Shown: one piece after another, positions 1 through 10,161 of the stretch | Layout: each line of letters opens with the position of its first letter | How positions within the stretch are numbered: position 1 is the stretch's first letter | NCBI GenBank assembly: GCA_029532415.1 | Contig: JAQOTA010000008.1 | Coordinates: forward strand, 186,001 to 250,000 | From: Marasmius tenuissimus | Lineage: Eukaryota > Basidiomycota > Agaricomycetes > Agaricales > Marasmiaceae | Length of the DNA stretch: 64,000 nt | Reading direction: 5' to 3' | Notes under the pieces: model-generated | The model's database searches: none | Seen by the model: the letters and a program-made list of their open reading frames with translations, nothing else | Told to the model about the DNA's origin: nothing | Position numbers and translations under genes: made by a program

Positions 1-1830
1 ATTCTGATGGTATCCGCAAGGTAACCAGTTCAGTCGTCGGGGTATGCGGTTGAGGTTCTACCAGCACAATTGGATTTCGAGATATTTTGTGCTCTCTGAG
101 TGACACATCGGGAATTCTTCTGGATACCTGGTACATAATACAGAATGTCAGTCTCAAAAAGAATGAGGAATTAATGATACTCACCCGTTAAGTTTGCTCC
201 CTCAATCATGGCACCCCTTCCAGTCACTTACTCGCGTTCTTTCCCTCCAGCGATATCAGCCAGATGGATAGGACCACGTAAGAGTTAAGGGCGAGGTCCT
301 GCCATCATCTGGAAGGGTGAGGAACAAGATGCGCTATACCGACGAAAGGCATTGAAGGAGACCAGCTGTCGAGCATGTTGGATGCCGGTCGCGAGTGGTA
401 CTTCCCAATATTTCTGCCTCTGCTCGATGTTCGGCGCCAAAATACATTTCGATTGTTAAGTAGATCCATTTTTGTATTTCGGTGCTGTATTCGAGGATAG
501 CCGAGAGTAGCTATCACAACGACTAGCAAGATGGATGTACGCAAAAATAGAGACAGAATAGTACTAAAACACACCGAATTGGACCTTTCAAACGCTTGAT
601 GAATTATTACCCATTTTTTCTGCATGCAGAAGGGATTGTAGTCGGAGAGAGTTCTCGTCAATCGAGTCAGGGAACCGCGGTCTTCTATGGTATCCAAGAC
701 CTGGCAATGGTGAGCAGATGAGAGCCCGAGGGTCGACGGAAAACCTGCAGATCGACTCTATTTAGCATCGAAATGGCTGTATTTCTGAAGCTCGCACGTG
801 AATGTGAGACTACCAAGAGAGACACTGAGTACTGAGTACTTTCGACGGTATGCACCATGGTGGTTCAATATGAGGGTTAGTTTGATTACGTGATTGACTT
901 CTGGTGCTCGTCGGCCCGGGTACTTATTGGTGGCAGGCAAATTGTCTGTGCCCGAAATTGCCTTTTCTTCCTTCCAACCTTCCGCCCACCACGTCGTTCG
1001 CCCCATCATCTTCTGGCTTTCATTTGTTGCTTTTGAGGTCTTTTGAGCTACACGTCAAACATATCTCTTATGGACCTCCTAGCTACTTATACTCAGGCCG
1101 AATCTGACAAGATTATATTCGTGAACGTTGTTGTTCGCCATCGGGTACATCCAGTCAGACATTCGTTCGGACGATGTACGCCCACAGTATCCTTGCAGTT
1201 TGGGCTCAGGTTCGCCGAACTTGAGTCGGGATACTTGGAAATTTGATGGATGACTTATAGTAGGAGCTCAAATGAAAGGTCGGAAGGCCTCCTTTGGATG
1301 CTTACCTTGTGGTCGAGTACGAGAGGCTTGACTGTTAAATAGTACGTTTGGTGTGCTCCAGGCCCCTAATTTTTCTTTGCAAGAACTCTTCTCTAAGCAT
1401 ATAGAGCTCGGCAGTGAGAATTCCGCTCGAAATCTTTACCGACATGGGCATCATCTTTACCTTGCTCCCAGTTCTCAAACCCTCGATTTTGACTCATGCC
1501 TTATCTATGTGAAACCCCAGTACGCTTGATTAGATCAGACTCGCTCTGGTCCCTGAATGTGGCAAGGCTCACGATAGATGCGTTGAAAACAATATACCTC
1601 AAATATACGGTGCTTCGAATCCGGAATGTGAAGTGGCATCGTCGAGTCAAGCTCTTTCGGTTGTCGTAGGACTTTTCCCCCATCTGGGTTGATACCAAGT
1701 AGATAATCCATCCCGTTTCCCGGGTACTCAAGAGTTAAAGCCCTCATGCAATCTTGATACTCGAGAGCAAGTCACTCGAGGTGTATCGAGCACTCCACTC
1801 GAACCTGTTTTAAACCGCCACCATAATGAC
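1..1830. repeat. Intergenic duplicated module (F module, first copy)
   Basis: No gene can be defended here. The stretch is a diverged copy of DNA at about 22440-24340 and, more weakly, 10680-11400: the blocks around 300-720 (GATGCGCTATACCGACGAAA and the TGCATGCAGAAGGGATT region) recur near 22740-23110, and the block at 1500-1745 recurs on the same strand near 24020-24270. A minus-strand frame of 130 codons is open at 305-697, but the copy at 22.6-23.1 kb breaks it into pieces, so it is probably not a gene. The minus-strand frame at 1501-1747 also changes relative to its partner. I read this as decayed duplicated sequence. Confidence 0.5.
884..894. promoter_or_regulatory. Recurring GATTACGTGAT motif, site 1
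   Basis: This ACGT-core motif sits in a conserved island of about 60 bp that recurs at four other places in the window in the same orientation. The preceding sequence (TATG.ACCATGGTGGTTC-like, then GGTTAGT) is also shared. Conservation beyond the surrounding DNA suggests a protein-binding site or promoter core; bZIP-type factors bind ACGT cores, but this assignment is inference. Confidence 0.3.
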
Positions 1831-3129
1831 TCATTGACCCGCATCCTTAGACCATGCAACCCAGTATACAACCTTCGGGATACCGTTCATTGTTGAAAAG
1901 GTTTGACATTCCGTTCTAACAATTTTTTTCGAGTTCTTATAATGATCTGACTTGATAGGAACGAGGTTCGACTCGAAAGAAAGCCTTACGAGTAGCAAAA
2001 AGCGAACAGCTCCGCGCGTTCGGATGGATATTGGAGGTTTATTAAGTGGCACCTGCCCGAAGTATGCCTAAGGTGGGGTACGCCAAACACGTATGAGTAC
2101 GGTGCATTATACTTTCTTAGTTTGGGACTAATCACATGCTCTAGGTGGGCTCTTATAGCGTGAGAGTAGTCTTCTCGTATGCCACGGTACATAAACGTAT
2201 CGCGGCCGTTTTGGGATTTGATTTCGTTCGGTTCTTCGATACAAGAGCGTCTATTTACCACCGACAGTGGATTTACGGTCTCCTGATGGAAAGAGGCTCG
2301 AAGACTTATTAAAGCCTTCCCCGTTCCTTTTCAGTCCTGATCCATGAATGAATCGATCTTCCGGATGAACTTGACTGGAAGGTACTTTGTCACAGTGGCT
2401 GAGTCCATTCCGGGATGAACGGTGAGAGTGAGATTCTGGCCATCTGGTGTTTGGTTTAACACCCTGTCACCCAAATCATCGTTGGTATGATACCGCTCTC
2501 ACCGTCTTCATATGGGTGCTCGATATAAAATAAAGCGGCTTTATGGCCCTATATCAGGACTGGTATGACCAACGGAGTGATAGGTTCTCATCTCTGGAGG
2601 GCACCTTTTCCTCTTTTCTATTACAACTCGACTCTGACTGGCACCTTCTATCAGAACCTACAGCATTTACTGCACAGGCATACACCACTCATATGGGAAA
2701 GATCAAGCGCTGATTAAACCCAGTGCAGGTATTACACTTAGAGAGGCATAAAACTCAGAGAACTGAGAGTTACAGTAAGTATTGGACGGTATTACTGGCG
2801 CATCGGGAGTTCCCTAATCATTCTTCCGTGGGTAATGCTTGAAATCCTCCGAGTATAATCCCTCCCCCTGTACGATGAGGCAGTGTACCATGCGTGAGAT
2901 TCATCACCACCACGACATTGGCTCAGCCATGATCTCGTTTGCTATCAATCATGAGTTTGTTCGAAGGCAACAGAATGAATACGTCATCTTTGTAGTATGT
3001 CAACACAAGTCCAGCAGGAGTTCACATCAGTGTCAACGGGTGTTGTCCGTTGGTCTCCCTCTCACTGTTACCTCTTCAACGAGATCCTCCCATCTTTGTT
3101 TCCCTTCGGTTTTTCTACGCTCTACTAGA
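1831..3129 (+). repeat. Upstream module of family A copy 1
   Basis: This stretch precedes the first family A gene and is closely matched by 15530-16900, 24340-25641 and 35887-37176, each of which ends at the ATG of another A gene. The last 700 bases are almost identical to those before copy 2, including the CATCGGGAGTTCCCTAATCA block and the run of short ORFs. No independent coding sequence is conserved in frame across copies, so it is best read as a shared promoter/5' region. Confidence 0.55.
2521..2580 (+). promoter_or_regulatory. Conserved block upstream of A copy 1
   Basis: A 50-60 bp block containing GATATAAAATAAAG, TTATGGCCCTATATCAGGAC and TGGTATGACCAACGGAG lies about 570 bp upstream of the ATG. 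It is preserved at a similar place before copies 2, 3 and 4 while flanking DNA drifts. It could be an upstream activating region or the promoter of a leader exon. Position relative to the start makes it an unlikely core TATA box for the modelled ATG unless there is a long 5' UTR. Confidence 0.3.
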
Positions 3130-5809
3130 ATGCCTGGTAGTAGGCTCTTCTCAAACCCAAGCAATATTCAAATTAGTGACGGCGCAACCTTTTCAATTGT
3201 GGAGAGGGACCAAGTCACTATTCACAATGACACGGGCAGGGAATCACAGTGGATTACTTTGGTGTGTACGAATGTGATCCGTCAAAAATAACTTTGTGAA
3301 CCTCGAGTCTAGAACGGTGATACGTATCGAAGGATCCCGATGGGGGATATCATCGTACGGAGGAATGTGTCTTCAACGGTTCTGGATGTCACTGTCAACG
3401 CCCGACACCAAGTATCAACTTCTGGAGCATTCCAAACATTGGGAGAGCATAAAGTGGTGAAAATCAGGAAGATAAACCAACACGTTGGATTATTGGGACT
3501 TCCGGGGAGCTTTACTGCCGTGAAAGTTGAGACAGTAGAGAAAGATCAAGCCGAGGCACTCAGTAGCGTGAGTACACTTCGAGAGGCCCAATATGAAGGA
3601 TAACAAGACAAGTTCCTATAGATAATGGAGCGGCTGTGTCGGGAAATGTCTTCGCACCGGTACTGTGTACATCAAGCCCCTTCTAACTTGCATCACTGAT
3701 TCAAGTCTTACCAGGTCGCCACTTATCACTCAGCTGGTTGGATTAGGCTGGTCGGAGCGGCCGACATTCCTATTTCATGATGGTAAGATGCACTCTCAGT
3801 TCACCTCTGCGTAGATATTGACAGCGTATGTTGTAGAACTTGCAAATGGTAGCCAATACATTGATGAAATGATAGCTCGGGATAATTGGGTTGTATACTA
3901 CTATCTTTGGTATACACAGGCATGTCCGGCCTTTCGATGTCCTGCATTGGCTGACAGTGCTTGCAGATGACCTCGTTTTTTGCTTTGGATGGCGATAAAA
4001 CTCTTATGATCTCGGTGAGTGGGTTATTGTTAGAGCTGACTACCTATTAATAGCACAACAGGTGTCGCCGAATGAGATGTTTTGGACATTCAACCCAAGA
4101 ACCCACACTTGGCAGTACGACATGGCTTCTGTTTCAATTTCACCACCAAGCGCAAACATCTCTCTTGACCCACTCAGCTATCCCCCAACCCCACTTCGCC
4201 AAGACACTCGTCCACGACTTGACACTGATGGAATTGTCTCCTGCTTCGAAGAACAATTTGGCGACTTCTTACATCTGATTGCGTCATTTGGGCAGACAAG
4301 GCACGTCAAAGACCTGTCCGACTTTGCACGACACGGATATTTGACTTTCGGGGCCGTCGTCGATCGCAATAAACCCGAGATACTCGCCTACTTCCCTTCC
4401 ACCCCTCCTCCCGAGTGGTTATGTGAGACTCTCAGCGGCGATGTTCAAGCCACCTATTCTACCTCTGGTATGTCTATCCATACATTCCATCCTCCCTTGT
4501 GCTGAATTGTCCAGTTCCCTCCCGTGTTGACTTCTCATTCCAAAACACTGATCGTAACCGAGTGCGCCTCGACTTCTCTCTTTGCCTTCCAGATCCACTT
4601 CGGCGTCGCACTGCGTACCTCAGCCAGTCTGTTCCATTTGCCGAAGACTGTTGGGGCTCACTCAATGACCTTGGTGAGTTTACCTCACAGTTTTCCACTT
4701 TCTCCTGCTGATGTCCATTTTACAAAGTGCTGATTGATGACGTCCAATTCTCCCTTGTCGGTACCTTCTATTGCAACCCTGCGAGTTCCGCTACCCCAGT
4801 GTACCTGTTTGTTCCGCCCATTCCTGTTGAGGTGGTCAATAACGTTTACTGTATCCGTTATCCCCTTCCCGACACTCTCTTCTTCTGGTGCTCGGATCCC
4901 GCCGGACAAGATGTCATTGGCGAGGAGGATTGGGATACCTATGGAATTCCTCAGCTAGAAATTTTCACATGGATTGGTTCATCGTGGTTCCGCATTGATT
5001 TCGCAACAGTTCAAGATCATCTAAGGAAGAGGAGCTGCGCTCTGAATGGGAGGCAATATGCGTGGGAACACGGTTGTCCCGAGCTGGCATACGGTAAGTT
5101 GTGATTTGGCGAGACGCTCGAGACTATCTTACGTTTATCTTATCAGGCGACCCTCACAACCCCAGAATTAGGGTTTTCGAGGAGCCAGATACACCTGAAG
5201 ACATCAATAGTTTTTCCCAGTGGCCGGAACACCAAGGCCAGTGTTTCCTTCCCTTACTACGCCGAACATCACCAAATTGTACTCATGGTAGAGCTGTAGG
5301 TGACCCCAACGATAACGATTCGGTATCTCTCGCCCAACTCAACAGCGAAGCGCCAAAAACCCCATGCATTGAGGCCAACCAAACCCAAACATGCATAGGT
5401 ATTGTTCCTTATGACACCCGTTCAAGTCTTGTCTCTAATCTGTGCTCAGCTACTTCATTATCAACTGAAGACGACCAAGAGGGCCCCAAAATCCGTATTA
5501 TTCATGATCTAGGTCAGTACCGCTTTGGTAGAGTACCCCTGTCATACTCTGCTGCCGATCCCGACTGAACCTCTCACAGCACCGTCACATCACTACTCCC
5601 AATCCAAGAACAATGAGTATCAACCACCCGCGTGGCCTCAAGCCATATACGAGCTTTTTGTGCTGGTTTGGTCATTTGGTGTGGTCATACTGTCCGTCGG
5701 TGTTGACAGAGTGACACAAGTGGTGGGCTGGACAAGCCCAGAGAATATGGGCATTAGATCAATAGCCGAGACGGGGAAAGAGACTATGGATGACCGGCAA
5801 ACAGATTGA
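3130..5809 (+). CDS. Family A copy 1: 13-exon tail-anchored-like protein, unknown function
   Basis: I do not recognise the family. Comparing the copies gives exons 3130-3261, 3313-3567, 3622-3659, 3715-3782, 3837-3919, 3967-4014, 4062-4467, 4515-4673, 4728-5093, 5147-5236, 5294-5398, 5450-5512 and 5580-5809, joining in frame to 680 residues. The start is fixed by the conserved Met just before SNPSNIQISDGATF. There is no signal peptide. Exons 7-9 encode a conserved aromatic-rich core (FWTFNPRTH, GRQYAWEHG); exons 10-12 are a polar, acidic linker; residues about 628-646 form one hydrophobic segment after YQPPAWP, followed by about 34 polar residues, so a C-terminally anchored membrane protein is likely. 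Introns 5 and 10 have GC instead of GT donors. The central 440-base ORF in this gene is exon 7. Expression is not shown by sequence alone, but every frame is open. Confidence 0.8.
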
Positions 5810-6240
5810 TAAGTATCCGGACATAGTTTCCCTGGAAAAATGTGCGCCTAAATGTTATTCAAGGATACATCATGCTCGTTCGTGGTACCAATTACTACAT
5901 TGAACATCGTAAATATGCCAAAGCAAACCGGAGGCCAGGTCACGGAACTGTTATCTCGCAATCTGCTAGGTATCTGGAGAAACGGAACCTAAGTACCAGG
6001 TTCAGTCGAATAAAGATAAAAGTTGTACTGGTACCTTGAGGCTCCGATGTCCACCAGAGTGAACGATGACAAAGGGAACCCGCGCTTTCATCCGCATAGT
6101 AAACCACAGCGACGTCGAGACTCGAGGGAGCAGTTTTTCGGACTCCTCAGCTGAGAAGTTACGGAAGCACTCACCAGAGTTTCCTAGACTCAAAGACAAA
6201 AATCAAATATTTGAGGATATGGGCAGAATACAACTCCAGA
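5810..6240. repeat. Downstream module of A copy 1
   Basis: The 3' flank of the A gene is a module found again after copies 2, 3, 4 and 5 (near 19536, 28306, 39842 and 50369). Shared landmarks are the TACCATGCTCGTTC block and the GATACCTTGAGG block. On the minus strand the end of this stretch holds a possible second exon of family B (open frame 6002-6199) that does not join in phase with the first exon, so it is probably decayed. Confidence 0.45.
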
Positions 6241-6246
6241 GGATAC

Positions 6247-6354
6247 CTTCAGCAACATTGAGGGGGACGGAGAGTTAGTTCGCCAACATACACGTCCATC
6301 ATGGCCCTTGACGTCGTTACCTAGTTTCACAAGGACGACGGTAAAAGAAGCCAT
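6247..6354 (-). pseudogene. Family B exon (36 codons), remnant
   Basis: A minus-strand frame of exactly 108 nt starts at an ATG (MASFTVVLVKLGNDV...) and ends in LLK before a GTATCC donor. The same length and layout is kept at 54554-54661, where the matching residues read ASFTILLVELGNDVTVDV; at 9772, 19998 and 28728 the block is 107 nt and out of frame. Conservation of frame and donor in two copies supports an old coding exon. The downstream exon does not join in frame here. Function unknown. Confidence 0.35.
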
Positions 6355-7109
6355 GTCTACGCCATAAATCGTTGTTCCAGGCGAAGATTTAGACTCTTAG
6401 TTGTGTAGGCTTGATTAAGCCTCGAGTTTTGTTGGTGGTCACATCGACGAAGTGGTTACGGATCGGAACAGATACACAGAATAGAAACGCAACGATGGCC
6501 ATGACTCCTGGCCTGGATTTTCTGCCCACTTGCTGATGGTTCATGTTGATTGTTGTAGTAGAGTACGTAGAAGTATCTCAAATCCATATCAGAGGAAATG
6601 GACAAGGGCTTTGTCCTTGGCACATTACGCACACTTACCGTGCTGGGAGTGGGATTACTGATCGCCTGTCAATGGCAGAAGGTGCTTAAATTGTGTCAGT
6701 GCTGATTGTGGTTTGCACAAGCTGGTTATCGGCCTACCCCGATTCAGTTGGGACGTAACACAGATCATAGGGGCTCGGCATTATTAAGTATTTTAGTACA
6801 CAGCGGTGGGACGTGTTGCATCCTCATATCGCGACTTCCAATGTCGTCGCAAACCAGATGCTCAATCGGTTCCGGGCTTCATTGCTTTCGGGTTCAATCG
6901 TTTCCGGTTGCTCACTGTGAGGTATTAACGTGCTCACAGAAACCCTTACCCAAGAGGCTTTCTGTGAGTGAATCATATTCACGAAGGTCACCTCATCTGC
7001 TCTGCATAGTTCAATTCAATCAAGAAAAGACTGTGATTTGGCAATTAGAGCTGGCAGTGCCTTAGATTACCCATGATATGTGTAGTGAGTCTAGTACCTG
7101 GATAGCCTG

Positions 7110-7111
7110 TA
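7110..7111. other. Empty TA target site of the 601 bp TIR element
   Basis: The sequence GGATAGCCTGTAGAGTCGTA is uninterrupted here. In the duplicated copy the same sequence is split after TA by a 601 bp element at 51703-52303 followed by a second TA. This is therefore the pre-insertion site. Confidence 0.8.
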
Positions 7112-7162
7112 GAGTCGTAAGCAATATCTCCTTCAAAATTCAACACTCCTAGGCGGTCAAAT

Positions 7163-8316
7163 TTAGAGGCTGAGGTTAAGGCAGCCGAAGATCTGGATGC
7201 CAAACTGGATAGCAATGGTAGCGAGGAGCTTGATCTCAGCAGCGCCGGCGAGCTTGACTGCGAGGCCAGCAAAGATTTGGACGCAGACCCGGATCAAGAC
7301 ATTGAGGCTGAGGCAGAGGGTAATGAAGATCTCGATGACAGCAGCTGTTGAACATGATGGATATCATGTGATACATATTGACGTGTTGTTTACGCGTCAC
7401 ACTATTTATAGAGCTACGTCTCTAGGAACACTTGCACTCTCATGCAAGAATGTATCTACGTAGTTATTGCTTCACAAATGACACTGTAGATATCTACTAC
7501 GTATGTAGTTACATCAAGTATGATGCTTATAGTCCAAAGTGAGAGGCACAACAGACAAAAGACTCATTAGTATTGGCTAAATACCTACTTCTAGTAGTAG
7601 TTTCATAGTATTGTAATTACTCTTACATGTACAGAAACTTGTGTATAAAAGCTGGTATTAAGGCCTTAAGCCTTAAGATAATCTACTCGATTATCACCTT
7701 TTCACAAGCATCTCAAGTCTACAAGAACACTCTGTGTATTACCCATGTGAGGTTTACTTCATTATACCCACCGTGCACTTTAACTATGCTGGCTCAACAG
7801 CAGCGAGCTTGAGGGCAATCTGCATGCAGGCAACGACTGACTGGAGAAAGAGCCCATCAATATCGGAGCGGTGAAGGAAACAAAAGGAATACTAACAGCA
7901 ACCACACTAACGACGACTTTGGCAACCACATCAATCTTGATGTTGACAGCAACCTTTGTGTCATCCAACACTTGGAGCTCGGCAGCGGCCTTGTCAACAG
8001 CAACAACAACTCCAGCAACAAGTGGCTTCACGGTGTCTACCTTCACCTCAACCAAGGCGGCTTGTGGTGGAAAAAAAGATAATTCAATGCCAGTGATGAA
8101 AGAGAGACATGCAGATTACTCGCCGATGTTGGTACAGATGGGTTTGATATCAGTGTTGAGCTTTGTGAGGATTATGAGGGGAGAGCATCCCTTGCCACAG
8201 CTGGAGTTGTCACCTTGATTGTAAACATCAGTGGGGGGAGTGTTCACTGGGGCAGCCAAGGTGAAGGTGGCCAGAGTGGCAATGAAGAAGAGAGAGATGG
8301 TACGGAAGGAAGGCAT
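7163..8316 (-). pseudogene. Small secreted hydrophobic protein, copy split by a solo LTR
   Basis: This is the paralogue of the intact gene at 52357-53101. Exon 1 (about 8120-8316) encodes a signal peptide (MPSFRTISLFFIATLATF, cleavage expected after LAAP-like residues) and the segment with CGKGC. Exon 2 runs about 7917-8067, and exon 3 starts near 7860. Exon 3 is interrupted by the LTR at 7346-7799; the reading then meets a stop within a few codons of the insertion. Without the LTR the frame would continue to the stop at 7163-7165, so the gene was intact before the insertion. The first donor is GC (G|GCGAGT) rather than GT. The truncated product would still have the signal peptide and about 130 residues, so residual function is possible but unlikely. 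Confidence 0.7.
7346..7799 (+). mobile_element. Solo LTR, 454 bp, target duplication GCAGC
   Basis: The insert begins TGTTGAACATGATGG and ends GCTGGCTCAACA, the TG...CA ends expected of an LTR with a short inverted TGTTGA/TCAACA. It is flanked by GCAGC at 7341-7345 and 7800-7804. A TATAAAAG box near 7644-7651 gives + orientation. No internal retroelement domain is present, so it is a solo LTR left by recombination. The duplicated segment at 51-54 kb lacks it. Confidence 0.85.
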
Positions 8317-8409
8317 TGTTGTACAGAGAGTGTAGGAGTTGAGAGAGGGTTGCAGAAGTAGCGACTTGAAGTATCCAGAGGCTGAGGAATCCTGGTTTTT
8401 GGGTGGTGT

Positions 8410-8417
8410 CTTTTATA
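8410..8417 (-). promoter_or_regulatory. TATA box of secreted-protein copy 1
   Basis: On the minus strand TATAAAAG lies about 94 bases upstream of the ATG at 8316. The identical box at the same distance precedes the intact paralogue. Confidence 0.6.
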
Positions 8418-9285
8418 CTCCAAACTCCAGCTGAGGAATAAACATGTTCTTCCTCAGTTTGTATGGTTTTCGTGGGTCTGACCCGGGTCACGGAGATGAA
8501 TATTGCGAGATCATTCTGAAGTACGAAATTGGTGAGTCGGCTCCGTGAGTCTTTCATGTAAAAAGAACGGTGTGCACAATCCTGTTTCATTCCATTGAAA
8601 ACTGAGAAGGATTATTCGGGTCGGCTCATGGCTGTTATGAATTCCTTTCGTAACGGTGTATGTCTCACTTGAAGCACTGTTGAGTACTGTGCACTGAAAA
8701 ATGCCAATTCCATGAAGTGATATATGTGAAGTTTGAATAGAGCATTGGGCTAAAAACAGACCACCTTGTGTTGGCGCTCTTGGTCTGCTGTGTCCAATTG
8801 TATGAAGTCATCTATGCTACGGTCTGACCACAGTCCACTGACTGATCCTGTGATGTGTCCTTGGTCAACAGACATACTGTAATGCACTGAGAGCAACATG
8901 AACAAGGGTCGGATAGGACATCAAATTTTTCTGACGCCACCCGTTGCGTCTGTTCCATTCATTCAGACAAGCGCTCCGAGTGAACTCAGCATATCCGTCA
9001 TCATTCCTGGCGTACTTTCGATCCACCTGTCATTCCAAAGTGGTTCAATGTGAATGGCTTGGGAGTGCCACAAGTGTTGTGAGTAGTATTATCCTATTTT
9101 CTTCCAGGCCTAAACAAGGCCTTAATGATTGTTAATTCTCCTCTTTGACAAATGTGACTGAACAAAATAAGTGCAGTCAACAAGATAGCGAGCTAAGAAG
9201 GCCTCGAGAGTGGAAAGCAACAATTTTCTCGGACTCATTGGCTAGGAAGATACAAAGAGTATCCATAAGAAGCTCCTAGACTAAG

Positions 9286-9731
9286 TGTCACGAATGGCCT
9301 CTGTGACTGGGAACCTCTCAGGCCATCCAATCTGGGACTAGGGATCAAGGGTGAAGAAGATAGTTATTGAGCAAGTACACCCTCAACATAGCACAAGCTG
9401 GGCAAGTGATATGAACAGAATGGACAAGCTGGGGAACTACCTACAAGTGACCATGAGTATATATGACAGTCCTAAGCTGTACAATGATCATGGGAATGAG
9501 CTGCAAAGGGATAAATGATGTATCTATGGATCTGATCAAAGGGGACCATGTACACATCAGTGGGAAACACAGGTAGCAATGTATCAAGGAAAGAATGATA
9601 TGGAACATCATAGAATGAAATGGGAATCATACAGTGATGCTGGGACATGTATCTGTGTGAAAAGAAGTGGAAACAAAGGGATGTTGACCAAGGGACCAGG
9701 AAAGTGAAGAATAGTGGGTAGATTCATAACA
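9286..9731 (+). mobile_element. Second solo LTR, 446 bp, target duplication CTAAG
   Basis: The insert begins TGTCACGAATGGCC and ends GATTCATAACA, again TG...CA. It is flanked by CTAAG at 9281-9285 and at 9732-9736. Flanking DNA on both sides matches an uninterrupted stretch near 54480-54545. The sequence differs from the LTR at 7346, so it is another family. No coding domain is inside. Confidence 0.75.
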
Positions 9732-9771
9732 CTAAGGTAATAAATGAGCAGAGTAGAACACCAAAATGCAC

Positions 9772-9878
9772 CTTCTGCAGCATGAACAGGGACCAAAAGG
9801 TTGTGTTTGTTGATCAGCCCACATGTCCATTGTCGTATCGTCACCTAACTCGACAACAACAACAGTGAATGAAGCCAA
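9772..9878 (-). pseudogene. Family B exon remnant
   Basis: On the minus strand the block reads ASFTVVVVELGDDTTMDM and then WADQQTQPF, clearly matching the exon at 54554-54661, but it is one base shorter and no longer ends in phase. Upstream on the minus strand (9841-10161) an open frame of 106 codons includes the RILMNEV sequence before a GTAAGG donor-like site, which recurs in the E modules. I read this as a decayed gene. Confidence 0.3.
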
Positions 9879-10161
9879 GGTCCGTTTCTGTTTGTTTTAT
9901 CACTGTTGAGCTCAACATGTTGAATGATTGTCTCAGGTCCCAAATTTCTTGAACACTGGGAACAGAGGTTTGTGTTGCTGTCTGTAGCCAACTGTCACTA
10001 TCAGATTGACCCCTTGTGGCAAATTTGTACCTTACCTCGTTCATGAGGATCCGTAATAACAAGGCATAGATGTTGGTCTCAAAATACAACAACGACTGAG
10101 CTAAACAATGCTCACCAAGATACTCATTGTATTCTCTCCCCCAGCACCTTGAACATGCCAT

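Larger units (their letters stand above)
6404..9080. repeat. Segmental duplication, copy 1 (partner 51092-53868)
   Basis: Colinear matches link this stretch to 51.1-53.9 kb: the GTGTAGGCTTGA...CACATCGACGAAGTGG block (6404/51092), ACTGTGATTTGGCAATTAGA (7029/51632), the whole secreted-protein gene (7163-8316/52357-53101), and CTCCGAGTGAACTCAG-like sequence ending in GCCACAAGTGT (about 9070/53860). The copies differ by two insertions: a solo LTR here and a TIR element there. Each copy therefore supplies the empty site for the other. Confidence 0.8.

Noticed and set aside
305..697. A 130-codon minus-strand ORF conserved in part at 22895-23113
   Set aside because: The conservation is that of the DNA module; the second copy is split by stops and the first has no splice or start evidence.
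2839..3291. A 150-codon ORF covering A copy 1 exon 1 and suggesting an upstream start
   Set aside because: The extension is shared only with the very similar copy 2; in copies 3, 4 and 6 the upstream sequence is not in frame with the conserved Met. The ATG at 3130 is the start common to all.
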